Positions 11,128 to 21,823 of a stretch of DNA of 64,000 nucleotides are shown here, one piece after another. Below the pieces are notes generated by a model, which saw nothing but the letters and a program-made list of their open reading frames with translations, ran no database searches and had not been told where the DNA came from. Source of the stretch: Nephrocerus scutellatus (Eukaryota; Arthropoda; Insecta; Diptera; Pipunculidae). The translations under genes were made by a program, and so were the position numbers. The DNA is taken from positions 111,649,890-111,713,889 of the forward strand of contig OX352761.1 of NCBI GenBank assembly GCA_947095585.1. Direction: 5' to 3'. Numbering within the stretch: position 1 is the stretch's first letter; every line of letters begins with the position of its first letter.

Positions 11128-11570
11128 CCACGCCTAAACCACTGGACGTATAGAAGCAATTTTCACATAATATGTTCGTTTGATGCCCCAATAGGTTTAT
11201 GTTTGTTTTGGACCTGATAGTTGGGGCTTATGGTCGAGATGTCATCATGCCTAAACTACTGGACGTATCAAAGTCATATTAACACTATATATTCGTTTGG
11301 GGTTCCGATAAGTTTATGCTAGGTGGCGTTGGAGTAGAGATATTTACGAAAATGTGGTTGGTATTTTGCTGAATATCGTTGGAATCGCATCACGCCTAAA
11401 CTAGAAATATTAAAGCCATATTCACACCATATATTCAATTGGTACTCTTGAAGGTTTATCTCTTTTTTGAGTCCGGTAGGTGGCTCTGTAGTTAAGATAT
11501 TCTGAAAAATGTCATTCTCCATATATATCTAAACTCATCACGCCTAAACCACTGGACGGATCGAAGTCAT
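11128..11570 (+). repeat. four diverged tandem units with CACGCCTAAACCACTGGACG core
   Basis: The core occurs at 11128, 11248, 11390 and 11538, each followed by a T/A-rich block containing CATATTNAC and TTCGTTTGGNGCTCCGATA-type words. Spacing is irregular at 120 to 148 bp, so these are old, decayed tandem units. Such units are often seen inside Helitron-like or other non-autonomous elements of arthropods; that link is inference. A LINE-C 3' end follows at once. Confidence 0.75.
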
Positions 11571-11604
11571 ATTGATGCCATTAGTTCGTTTGGTGCTCCG
11601 ATAG

Positions 11605-11893
11605 GTGGCGCCGACATCGTAAAATTAAGCTTGTTAGGCTCCGGTGTGCCGTACACCTAGCTCGCATGAGCGAAGATGATCCTGCTCGGAAGTCCTTTGC
11701 GGTAGGATTTATGGAACACGTCAGTGAGACCGGCCAAGCCTACGCTGGAAGGATGGTGTAGAGCAGGACGCCCAGAGTTTAGGAATGCCAAACTGGATGA
11801 CATCGGCTCGAAATCGGGACCGGTGGAGAGACTTTTTGCGGGAGGCCAGGACCGGACCCCGGTTGTAGACCCAAATATGATGATGATGATTAA
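11605..11893 (+). mobile_element. LINE-C (RTE-like) copy 1, 3' end
   Basis: The + strand encodes, in broken frames, the C-terminus of an RTE-like reverse transcriptase: a GHxARM-type stretch (SHERR-like remnant), then GRPEFRNAKLDDI and RDRWRDFLREA-like words. It ends with a GAT/ATG trinucleotide tail at 11880-11893. Trinucleotide tails are typical of RTE elements. The parallel copies at 14.6, 27.4, 56.1 and 63.2 kb share this end. Confidence 0.8.
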
Positions 11894-13080
11894 AATCCAA
11901 TGACCAGATTCGGCCAGACAGCCATCCACAAACAAACACATCCGGACGCGAAGTTTATGTAGATAATTAAAAAAACCAACTTATAAAAATTGTTGGTGTA
12001 AATTCTTCATTCGGAAGTTTGAACAAAATCAGGCTAATTTTGACAAATGTATATTGGAGTCCCTCGGCTCTGGGGTCCCATCACTTCCAATTTCTTACAG
12101 AAAATTTTGTCATCGGAGATACACAAGAGTGTAAAGTTTGAATACAATCGGTCTTAAGGAAGTGGATTTAAATTTGATCAGAAGATTTGCACAGCCGGTC
12201 AACCAGCTACAAAAAATTATATCCGGACGCGAAATAAATATAGAGAATTTAAAAAACACAATATTACTTTTATGAAATTTCATTCATACTTTAAGTAGTT
12301 ACAGAAATTTTATGTAAATATTGTAAAAAAATCCAAATCTTAACATGCGCTTCTGTTCTCCAATTCACGCTATTATCTCACTTGTAGCGTAACCATCTTA
12401 CACATGTTATACGAAATTAATCTCCGCCACTTCGAACCATGTTCATTTTGGTTAAATAGAATGAGAAAACTTTCAACTGAAAGTCCTATTCGAATTAATT
12501 ATTGATAGATCCTTTGAAATGCGCAACAACTTGTCTTGCGGTTTACAGAACTACGTACTACAAATTTAGATGTTCATGTTATCTGGTGCAATCAAATGAA
12601 CGTGTAATGCGGCATAAGTTTCGTCTTCTCACTTGAATGTCCTTTTATGTAATAGCTAGAAGTTTGAATCCAGTTTTGTGTATGACTTGTTCGATTCGTT
12701 ATTTAATTACAAAAGCGAATATGGTATTCGGTTGGGTTGGCTGATTTTTGGAAACTTTGCATTGGTTTAGAAAAGCCAAAATCTTTCCTATATCTGAATA
12801 TTGATATTAATAAAGTATAGTTTGAGGTTTTTGGAAATGAAAACAATGGAGCCAATCATATTTATTATTATTTAATTGAATTTGATGGGGAAAATCTTCG
12901 ATCTGGTGGTTATGATAGACTAGCTGTGTATGTTTGTGAATTTTTTTAATAAATTGCAATCATGTTTGCAATTAATTAAAAAACACATGTAAGTAGGAAT
13001 AATGATGAAAGGGTTAAGCATGAGAACTAACTATAAGAACAACAAACACACAAGGTTTTACCAAAGTAATATTGAACTAC
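11894..13080. other. no gene; spaced direct repeat
   Basis: A block of about 40 bp starting ATCCGGACGCGAA occurs at 11939 and again at 12221, 282 bp apart, each followed by TAGANAATTNAAAAAAC. The intervening sequence includes ATCGG-type words like those in Helitron-like relics. Nothing else is recognised. Confidence 0.5.
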
Positions 13081-13084
13081 TCTT

Positions 13085-13440
13085 GTACTTGTACTTATGC
13101 CTTATATCCCCTTGTGGGTCCTAGGGCCTCTACTACCCCTACGCGCCATCGCGTACGGTTTCTGGCAATGAGCTTCAGCTCTCTCCAACTCTTCCCCAAT
13201 TGTCGTGCCTCCTCTTCACTTGTTCTGCGCTATGTATTTCTCGGACGACCCGTTCTTCTATCATCTTGCGATAACGGATTCCATTGAATTGCGTAGTTTG
13301 CTAGTGCGTTGTCGCCGTTTCGGAGTGTATGACCAATCCATTGCCACTTCCGTTGGATGGTTGAGCCTATTGGTTCCTGACCCGTTTCTTTCTGGTAAAG
13401 ATGTTCGTTAGACGATGTTAGAGATGTCAGTTATACATGT
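13085..13440 (-). mobile_element. LINE-E relic: C-terminus of another RT family
   Basis: Read on the minus strand the broken frames give KWQWIGHTLRNGDNALA, then AIQWNPLSQDDRR, GRPRNTWRR, a short Glu/Arg-rich helix, WRELKLIARNRTRWR and GVVEALGPTRG. This order (W-GH-LR, GRP-TWRR, W-EL, RWR) is the known C-terminal end of a widespread animal LINE type. It is a different family from LINE-A, B and C. At least one frameshift is present near 13240. Confidence 0.75.
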
Positions 13441-13473
13441 GAAACTTATGTAACAAATTTTGTACAAGGATAT

Positions 13474-13989
13474 TGTTACCAAATTTAGTCTCTCGAGTTT
13501 GTAAAAGATTTTGCAAATAAAACACAACACAGATTTATTAATTTACAAATAAAAACTTTAATAAACAAACAGTAAAAATAATACAAGTTCACAATTTATA
13601 TTGGTGATAACTTGAGAGTACACAAAAACACTTATTACAACAACACTTGTACTTCACTATAACTCCCGTAGGTGGTAGCTTTATCTCTTTGCAAGAACTT
13701 TTACAACTTGGCTGGTTGAATTCTAAACAATGAACTAATTAATCCTCTGCAGCGAACGCCACAAACCGCACAAACCGGTTTGACTACATTTTTAACCAGT
13801 ACATAATGATTTATGTAACTGGCCGTTACATTTTAAATAATCCAATAAATCTTACAGCCTAAAAGTATGCTATAATTCTTATGTGCTTAATTCTAATTCA
13901 GTGCCTATTTTTAGTATGCAGTATGTACATTCCGATTTATCTTAGCATTTGAAATCAATTATCTGCGCTATTAACTACTTTTCGTAACA
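13474..13989. repeat. probable solo LTR, copy 2, with ATAT duplication
   Basis: The 516-bp block starts TGTTAC and ends GTAACA, so it has matching TG...CA ends. It is flanked on both sides by ATAT (13470-13473 and 13990-13993), a 4-bp target duplication. It shares internal blocks with the repeats at 8621 and 63402. A single block with LTR ends and a duplication, and no gag or pol beside it, is what recombination between the two LTRs of a gypsy-type element would leave. The direction of transcription is not clear. Confidence 0.75.
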
Positions 13990-13993
13990 ATAT

Positions 13994-14589
13994 TATAACA
14001 TTATGTTGTGGTATTTGCCACATGTTTCTCCAAGAATAGAACCTTTTCTATAATGTTGATTAGGTTAAAATACAGCAACTGTATCGCAGTAAAGGTTTAG
14101 TTATTTTTTGGAATTCAACCGGAACACATGAAAAGTTAAAATGTAGACAGACTTAATGCTTATGTAAATAATATTGTTGTAAGTGAACAATAAGTAATCC
14201 CTATTTGTTAATTAAAGTTGTAGGATGTAGATTAAACTTTTCCAAATTCATTACGAATTCAAGAAAGCCTTAATTTCGTAGCAATAAAAACAAGTCTCAA
14301 TTTACATCGAATAAAACAACATAAAAGGGATATTGACAATGCTAAAAAACTTAGAGACGGACAACAGACTTGCCATAGACCAGCACTCGCTAAATATTGC
14401 CACATACTAAAACATGATTTTGATACAGAGAATGCCATTACTTAAGACTATGAAGACAAGAAACATAAACGACTATTCAAAGAAGCTTGTCACATTTGGT
14501 TATCTAATAGTCCTGTTAAGTCATCAAGTGAATAGTCTGAAAAATAAATTAATTTATATTTTTTCCTTGATAATGGTCCGAACGTTTTT
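13994..14589. other. AT-rich DNA without a recognised gene
   Basis: No protein family or repeat recognised. Confidence 0.35.
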
Positions 14590-14600
14590 TATTTTAAATC

Positions 14601-14749
14601 AGCTCCGGTCCTGGCGTCCCGCAAAAAGTCTCTCCACCGGTCCCGATTTTGAGCCGATGTCATCCAGTTTTGAATCTCTAAAATCTGGGCGTCCTGATCT
14701 ACGCATAGGCTTGGCCAGCCTCGCTGTTATGTTCCATAAATCCTACTAT
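14601..14749 (-). mobile_element. LINE-C (RTE-like) copy 2, 149-bp fragment with target duplication
   Basis: The minus strand matches the C-terminal coding end of LINE-C copy 1 but lacks the last bases and the trinucleotide tail. It is flanked by a perfect 11-bp direct repeat TATTTTAAATC (14590-14600 and 14750-14760), so it looks like a complete insertion event of a fragment truncated at both ends. Confidence 0.8.
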
Positions 14750-14769
14750 TATTTTAAATCCAATATATA

Positions 14770-16283
14770 AAAATCTCCTGTTATGGTGTTTGTGGTCGCA
14801 CTCCTCCGAAACGGCTCGAGATTTTTATGAATTTTTTATGTTAACCTGGTAGGAATGAGAATAGGTCGTAAAAAGTATATTTTATACCGCTAGCGCTAGG
14901 TGATAAGGGTTACCCTATCCAGAAAAACATTTGAGAACGGCCGAACCTAGTTGGCTTACATTTATTTTATAATGTTCGCCATAGTCCGAGTAAGGTTTAT
15001 ACGATAAAAAATAAAAAAGTTGCCCGGAAAATTGTAAAATTCGGAAAAAACTGAAAGTGCTGTTTTCCGTAGGATTTTTGTATGAACTCACGACCATAAC
15101 TCACGATTCGAACGACGATTTTCGTAGTTCTTTTTTTTTGTCCTTCAAATGAATCCCCAAAATAAACCCAAAAGACCTCTAAAAGACCCCTACAAGACCC
15201 TTAAAGAGACCCACAAAATAAATTCAAAAAACCCCAAAACACCCAAAAAAGTCCCTCAAAAGACCCCCAAAAGACACCAAAAAGACCCACAAAAGACCCT
15301 CAAGAGAGTCATCAAAAGACTAACAAAAGACCCCAAAATACCCCCAAAAGACCTTCAAAGAACTCCACAAAAACTCCAAAAAGATCCTCAAAAGACCCAA
15401 GAAAGATCACCAAAAGACACTCAGAAGACTCTCCAAAATACCGCAAAAATACCACAAAAAGGTCCTAAAAAGGCACAAAAAATCCCTAAAAAGACAACAA
15501 AAATACCCCCAAAAGACATTCAAAAGGTTCTCAAAAGACCCCTAAGGACCTCCAAAAGGCCTTCAAAAGAGCCCCAAAAGACCAAAAAGGCCCTCAAAGG
15601 ATCTCCAAAAGTCTCCCCAAAAGAACCTCGAAAACTTCCAAAAATACTCCCAAAAGACTCTCAAAGGACCTCCAAAAGACCCATAAAAGACCTTCAAAAG
15701 ACTCCTCCAAAGACCCTCAAAAGACCCTCCAAAGACACTCAAAAAACCCTCAAAAGATCATCAAAAGATCGTCAAAAGACCCTCGAAAGACCGCCCAGAG
15801 GACCCTCAAAAGATCATACCGAATTTCATCCAAATCGGTAGGGGAAGAACTTAGTTCCCAAAATTTAAAAATGTAACACAATAATGTAGCCAATACTGTG
15901 AATCAAAATCGCAAAACAAAGTTATTTTTGATATCGTACTCATCCTCACCACGCCGATTAAGTAGTTTCACTTACAAAAATGTCGTATATTATCATAAAG
16001 CATTGCAATGAACGAAATAGTGATGCTCAAGCAAACAATCAAAACAAACAAATGCTTTGTTCCGATTGGTTTGCTATGGCATTGCATTCCAAATCGAAAT
16101 GTAAATAAAACACCGTGAGATTCACGTGAGATTTGAAGTTTAACGGAAGAAAATAGGTTTGAGGTTTTTTTTCTCATTTTTACTTTGATTTAACATTTCA
16201 AATAGCTTTTCACAAGTTCACAAAACGATCACAAACAAATTTATTCAAAGTGGGTCAGAACAACGTCTGTCGGGTCAGCTAAT
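14770..16283 (+). mobile_element. probable Helitron/Helentron-like non-autonomous element, copy 1
   Basis: The left part (14790-14900) holds a CTCCGAAACGGCTCGAG core followed by a T-rich block, a kind of sequence known from non-autonomous rolling-circle elements of arthropods. A long CCAAAAGACCC-type array lies inside. After it comes an inverse ATTTCATCCAAATCGGT word. The right end at 16265-16283 reads CGTCTGTCGGGTCAGCTAAT, which fits the CTRRT end rule of Helitrons. No Rep/helicase protein is present. The left border is a guess; the family assignment is inference. Confidence 0.35.
15150..15835 (+). repeat. CCAAAAGACCC(T)-type minisatellite array
   Basis: About 690 bp of irregular units near 11-12 bp, for example CTCAAAAGACCC, strongly purine-rich apart from the C runs. 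Because many units are 12 bp long and lack stop codons, the + strand stays open for 230 codons and gives a Lys/Pro/Thr-rich low-complexity product. I take this as a consequence of the repeat and not as a gene. Shorter relatives lie at 25562-25735 and, inverted and decayed, at 6555-6735. Confidence 0.9.
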
Positions 16284-18850
16284 AAAGTGTATAAAAGGCT
16301 ACCAAGATTATATAAAATAATATTAAAGATAATAAAAATGATAATCAATATTAATACAAAGTTAATAGTACATCAACAATTGTATTTTGTAGTGTGGATT
16401 TCAGTACGTTTACAAAACTAAATACAAACACATTGCGATAGTAGGTAGAAATTTTTTTGGCTTACATTACTCGCAAAAAAGTGCTCATTCGTGCTCGTTA
16501 GATTGCTGCACTCGGTTACCACCTCGTGCTTTAAGCTTCTAACTCGCACGATAAGCTCCACTTGCCTCGTATATGTATATTATATACTATTACCAAACAT
16601 CTTGCAAAACTCTTCTTCTTTCGGCACAAGAAAACGAATTTTAACCATTCAAAGGATGCATGATTTTAATAGATTTTCAGAAGTTTTGGTGAATTTATGA
16701 GCATTAATAATGCTTACCTATTTATCAGTATAATATTCAGTACACTTTTAAAATCTTTAAAATGTTCGAAAATGCTTTCAATTTTTATAACATGAAGATT
16801 TCTCGTCGTGCCAGTATTATAAGGCTATAATATTTATCAGGTAGAGTGCATCGAAAGCATGCAGACAGTTTCACTTTGCCTCATTTTATTAGCGCAAAGG
16901 GATAAGAAAGGGCACTTGAGCCTGGAAGAAGAATATTTGCATATGCTCTTAGTTCCTCTTTGTCGATCGGTGCCATCGCTTGATAGGATAATGCACTTTG
17001 ACTGCAGTGATTTATAGCTATTTTCGCGTGTCTGCGGTGAACGCAACTCATGACAAGGTGACAATACAATATACGTATTAGGATTACCGTTTTTTACCAT
17101 TGAGTGACAGCAGATTAGGGATTTGGCTGCCGACAACTGCCAGTATATGGGTACCTTAAACAAGGAAAGGAAATAAACAGAACGCAGACAAATTATTTAT
17201 CGAACCAAAACGAAACAATTTTGCAAAGTGGGGTTCTGTGGTATTTTTCTGGTTTCCTGTCATCATCGACTTTGAATGTTTTATATTTCCATTGTTAGTG
17301 CATTGTCATTTGTTGTCATTCATTCGGTTTTGTGACGCGCTGACTTTTGTCAATATAAATGTTGAAAAAGCTATTCAGTATATGAATATTTCCTTTTGAA
17401 GATGCCATCTTTTTTTTTTGGAAAACAGTACAGGGTAGTATTGGAAAATAAGCATTTTGACGAACTCGCATCAATTGACAAGTCATAACTTTAACTGCAA
17501 AATGAAAGATTATTTCGATTACCCTATACACCCTGTAGAAATGCACTTTTATATATGTAGTTTTCGCACATGTATATTACATTAGCAAATTGAATAAGAC
17601 AAAGATACATGACAGGCGATTTACTCTGTGACAGTTTGAATCTATCAATGGTTGAATGAGTTTTGCAACCCTTGAAAATATTTCTCTCATTATTCTAGCC
17701 ATGGTTAATGTTACAGAAATAATCTTATGATACACATCTCTTATTCGGTTGTCATAAAGTTAACATTAGTCGTCTACTCCAAACATGAAATGACGAAACG
17801 CAAGACGTAATTAACTCTTTCTCCCGAACGAGGTATCTTTCTTTGATTAGTTTGATTAGTTAGCCAAATGGACAGAGCATTATAAGAACTCTCGCCCAGT
17901 CATTTATTCCTTAAATTTTTCTTGTTGGTTTGTTGTCAACATTTAATGTATTTTTTTTGTGTATACCTTTGATAAGAGGAAAATTATCGACCATAAATCA
18001 CCGTCAATTTTGCTCCTCCCTCAAGAATCACAAGAACCAGGAATCAAATTATATCGAACATTGGCAAACAATGCCAAAAAAACTCAATAACAAACACAAC
18101 AAGAGTAGAATTTTTTTTGCTATCCTTCAAATATCTGATATCTCAAATCAATCATTTTTTCGTGAACTCGACTCATGAACCCAGTCCTCAAGTGCAAAAA
18201 AATACTTGTAAACATGTCAACAAAATGTCGTTAAATTAAAAATGTCAAAACCACAAACTGCTCTTTCCGCTCGTACACCTTAATGCACAGCATCTACGAA
18301 TGTTCACCTAATAACCTCCAGTCAGCCGCCCAGCGTTTGATCAATTATTTCGATCTTTGATTTTTTACGTTGTGTGCCATTCTCTCCATTTGAGATGTCC
18401 TCGGATTTTTTTTCTTCGTCAGCAGCGTGCGCTTCCGCTTTCGTGGACGCTATTATAAATGACAGAAGCGGTGTCAGTGTTTTTCTTGACGTGCAATTAT
18501 GCCACTACCATTATCTCTGTGGGTATGGTGTATGGGTCTCAAATATCGATTTGCAATCGGGGGACTATTTTTACGACACCCCATGTATTTACCAAATGGT
18601 CAAATATTTACCTTCACTTTCTCGCATGTTTTGTAATGAAGCGCCTTTCAGATTATGTCTCAAAAGGGTGTCAGAATATAAAACAAAAACGATTTCTTAC
18701 GATGTGTTGACGATGACGAATTGGGGTATTCTGTTGGGTTGAGATTCTGCATCAAGGTAAATGAATACAAGTAAATAGAAATTTTACTCTGGTTCTGATT
18801 ATAAATTTGCTGAATATAATTTTGTAAATTCATTCTTTTCTGTTGACTCT
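16284..18850. other. AT-rich DNA without a recognised gene
   Basis: A possible short MITE lies at 17430-17540 (ACAGGGTAG near the left, TACACCCTGT near the right). An open frame of 122 codons at 18374-18742 on the + strand is not recognised and has no supporting context. Otherwise nothing is seen. Confidence 0.35.
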
Positions 18851-20498
18851 AGGTTAGATTAGCTTAGATTAAGGTGGCTGTCAGTGAAACCGATGTAGTG
18901 GTCCATTGTAATACCACACGGATCAGCAAAAATTCCTTCCACCTACTCGATGAACCAATTAGAGCTTCGTATGAATCGAACGAGACTACGAATGTCAATG
19001 TTGATGAGATCATTAGTGTCGTTGTAGAAGAAAGCTCCCATATGAAGTTTACGTTTTTGGGATATGGCTGGACAAGTACAGAGAAGATGGACGATAGTCT
19101 CCACCTCCACCTCATCCATGTAGCTTCTGCAGAAGTCATTCGAGAAAACTCCAAGTCTTGCTGCATGCCTGCCTATGAGATAGTGTCCAGTGATGACACC
19201 TATAATATCACCGATGTGCGATCTTTTTTGAGAGATCCAACACTTGGAACGTTTCGTATCCAGCTTGGACCAGATCTGCCTTGTCGCTACGCAAGACCAC
19301 CTACAGTTAATTTTTACATTAGCATCTCGCTTTAGCAAGAGTTTGCATGTAGCAATTGGATTGCCTATGAAACCATGTGCATTGTAGAAGGGTTGTGTAG
19401 TTCCTTGCTTCGCGAGTTCGTCACCCATACAGTTACCCGGAATGTCGGGGTCCCCGGGTACCCAACACAGGTGGATATTGAACTACTCCGCCATCTGCAC
19501 GAGAGATGATCGGCAGTTAGTGCTAAAATTGAATTTGTGGCTAATGATTTCAGGGATTTCAGTGCAGATTGGCTATCCGAGAATACACGGATATCCATAG
19601 CGGATATGACGTTTTTCTTCAGCCAAGACAAGGCTTCACAGATCCCCATGATTTCAGCCTGGAAAACACTACAGTATAGTTTAGAGGCTAAGATTTAGCT
19701 TTTTCGAGAAAACACCTCCGCCGACTCCGTCATCAGTTTTTGACACGATTGTGTATAAATTAATGTGGTCATCATCCAAGTAAGCGTCTTCGTCCCAGAA
19801 TCATCTGGTGAAGAAGTTGACCTGGAATTTTTTTTTATGAAAAGGAGTTGCGGAATGGTGTATTTTATCCTGACTGAACTCAGGATAGAGGAGTGACCGA
19901 TTTAATTTCTAGTCCACTGGGAGATAGCAGCTACTTGCTTGCTGTAAATATTAAGTGGTGTATGGTCGAACAGAATGTCCAATGCGGCGAAGGGAGTTGT
20001 TCGAGTGCTCCACTCATACATAAACTAGCTGATCTTTGAACTTTGCTAAAGGTTTACTTTCTTTTTTAAGGCAGTCCACCATACAGTCACACCGTATTGA
20101 AGAGTAGGTCTTACTAAAGCTGTATATAGCCAATGGGTTATATGGGGTTAAAGACCCCATCTACTACCAATGGTTTTTTTGCATGAGAAGAGCGCCACTG
20201 TGGCTTTACGAACTCTTTCTTGTATGTTAGGTTTTCAGCTTACCTTTTTGTCTAAAATAAGTCCCAAATATTTGGCTCTATGAGAGAATGAGCGTATCCC
20301 TTTTATAGAAGGAGGGTTAATAAGTAAAACTTTATATTTCCTGGTGAATAGGACAAGCTTAGCTTTGTGAGGATTTACCCCAAAACAACAGCTATCTTCC
20401 CAGTAACTTAGCTTGTTGAGAGCATTTTGCAAGTTATTCAAGTATTTTTCTGAGAAGGTTGACTCTAAAGACATATCAATGGAAAATAGGAAGACGTT
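18851..20498 (-). mobile_element. LINE-B copy 3, RT end, RNase H and C-terminal tail
   Basis: The longest LINE-B copy, on the minus strand. At 20490-20235 it encodes the end of the RT palm just after motif C, with GVNPHKAKLVLFTRKYK and AKYLGLILDKK. Broken frames for the connection region follow. RNase H is seen at 19655-19400: MGICEALSWL with its Glu, VFSDSQSALKSL with its Asp, and DELAKQGTT. The Cys-rich tail at 19200-18950 includes GHYLIGRHAARLGVF and HLLCTCPA, ending FIRSSNWF. The 3' UTR starts at the left with decayed TTAGG-like units. The element is 5' truncated at about 20498, next to a SINE. Confidence 0.9.
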
Positions 20499-20509
20499 AT
20501 GGGTTCAGT

Positions 20510-20802
20510 GGGCGCCGTGGCTCAGTTAAAATGCGCGTGGCTACTGAGCAGGATGTTCGTGGTTCGAATCCTAGTAACACCAAAACTATTTTTCACTGCG
20601 TTCCACCTTGCGAATGGGTGACAAACATTCCAAGAGTAATAACTTGTCACGGAAAGCTTCTCAATTCGCCGTTCGGAACCGGCCTTAAATTGTAGGTCCC
20701 TTCCATTTGTGTCCAAAAATATAAATGTGCAACACAAATGGTCGCGGGAAGCTAGGCCTTTGACCACAATTTTCCGTCGCGCCGACTATTATTATTATTA
20801 TT
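20510..20802 (+). mobile_element. tRNA-derived SINE, copy 1, complete with target duplication
   Basis: The head looks like a tRNA gene: GCCGTGGCTCAGTTAAAATG fits the A box and GTGGTTCGAATCC fits the B box, both internal RNA polymerase III promoter elements. A body of about 200 bp and a (ATT)n tail (20786-20802) follow. The insert is flanked by a near-identical duplication: ATGGGTTCAGT at 20499-20509 and ATGGTTCAGT at 20803-20812. This combination of a tRNA head, unrelated body, simple tail and flanking duplication defines a SINE. Two minus-strand relatives sit in the LINE-A copy at 32.5-35.3 kb. I do not recognise a named family. Confidence 0.88.
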
Positions 20803-20812
20803 ATGGTTCAGT

Positions 20813-21640
20813 AAAATAAAAAAATATAAGAAAATAAAAGAAATTGTGAATTTCCTAATCAGGACTTCTCAACAAGTATCATCATAGTATGCGGTGTGAC
20901 AGTCGCTGAGCATCTACTGAACGTAGCAATTGAAAAAAATGACCACCTTTATTCTCTTACACTAAGGGGAAAAATGTGGTCAATTGAAAGAAAATGTCAA
21001 CAGAACCAAATATTTGAATTTGCATTAAAAAAAGGATTTTGTATTGTCAAAGGATCAAAGAAGAATTTTTTTCGTACATCGTTACCGAATGCATTCTTCA
21101 TTCCTACCATCTTTATAGATGAACACATATACAAAGGTTACTTGATTTTGGTTGAATGCGACTCGTGTGACTTTATAAGGAACATGAGCAATGTCCACAT
21201 GAGTGTGGCAATGGTCAGACTCGAGTCTATTGTACAAGGACTTCATTTCCTCTACAGTATATCTCCAGGCATTTCTTGACCTCTTTTCTTTCAAACTAAA
21301 GAAAATTGTGAGCAGTGTACCCGTATATTGCATTAGGTAGCTTTCCACACAAGCTTCATAGATTAGAGACTAACAGAAATCCTTTGTGCATTTGGCAACT
21401 TCCGTGTGAGCTTTTAGACTTGAAGATGGAATCTCCTTTGGCGATAATTTGCTGTGTAAGAAAAGTCAAATCAGGGTCTTAATATTGTGACAGCGAGTGT
21501 AGGAAAGTGTTGGCTCGTTCGTTCGTCCTGTCCGATTGGCTTGCAGCACTTCCTTAAGAACATATATCTTGGTGTTCTATTTGCGCCTATTGAGAATAAT
21601 TTAATTGTAGCTGGGTTAGAAATTTAATTAAAAAGTTTTG
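20813..21640. other. unrecognised DNA with two overlapping open frames
   Basis: An open frame of 127 codons lies on the + strand (20896-21279) and an 88-codon one on the minus strand (21348-21082). Neither resembles a protein I know, and they shadow each other. Neither is called as a gene. Confidence 0.35.
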
Positions 21641-21682
21641 TTGTTTACTTTAAAAGCGAATAATAATACTAATAACAGCAAA

Positions 21683-21787
21683 ATGTCCTCTCAATCGCTA
21701 CAATATGCTACTTCGGATGGAGTTAAAACTGAAGTTCAACCCGGATTTTGTCAGTTCCTTCAAAATCTAATTAAGTGGGACATTACA
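21683..21787 (+). CDS. candidate first coding exon of an unrecognised gene
   Basis: The ATG at 21683 sits in a good insect start context (GCAAAATG). It opens a 35-codon stretch with balanced, non-repetitive composition: MSSQSLQYATSDGVKTEV, then a hydrophobic/aromatic part QPGFCQFLQNLIKWD. The codon after Thr-35 overlaps GTATGT, a fair splice donor, so the exon may end at 21787 in phase 0. Without splicing the frame runs on to a stop at 21821-21823, giving 47 codons. I cannot name the protein and find no certain second exon. A chance open frame remains possible. Confidence 0.3.
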
Positions 21788-21823
21788 GTATGTTGGACAC
21801 GCTTCATCCTTTACCTATTGTAA

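Noticed and set aside
15149..15841. 230-codon open frame, Lys/Pro/Thr-rich
   Set aside because: It follows a minisatellite whose units are near 12 bp and lack stops. The low-complexity product and shared arrays elsewhere speak against a gene.
18374..18742. 122-codon open frame (+)
   Set aside because: No recognised motif, no splice or start support, and composition like its AT-rich surroundings.
20510..20582. Functional tRNA gene
   Set aside because: A and B boxes are present, but the acceptor stem does not pair convincingly, and the unit continues into a SINE body with tail and target duplication.
20896..21279. 127-codon open frame (+) with an overlapping antisense frame
   Set aside because: Not recognised; the two frames shadow each other and neither has supporting signals.
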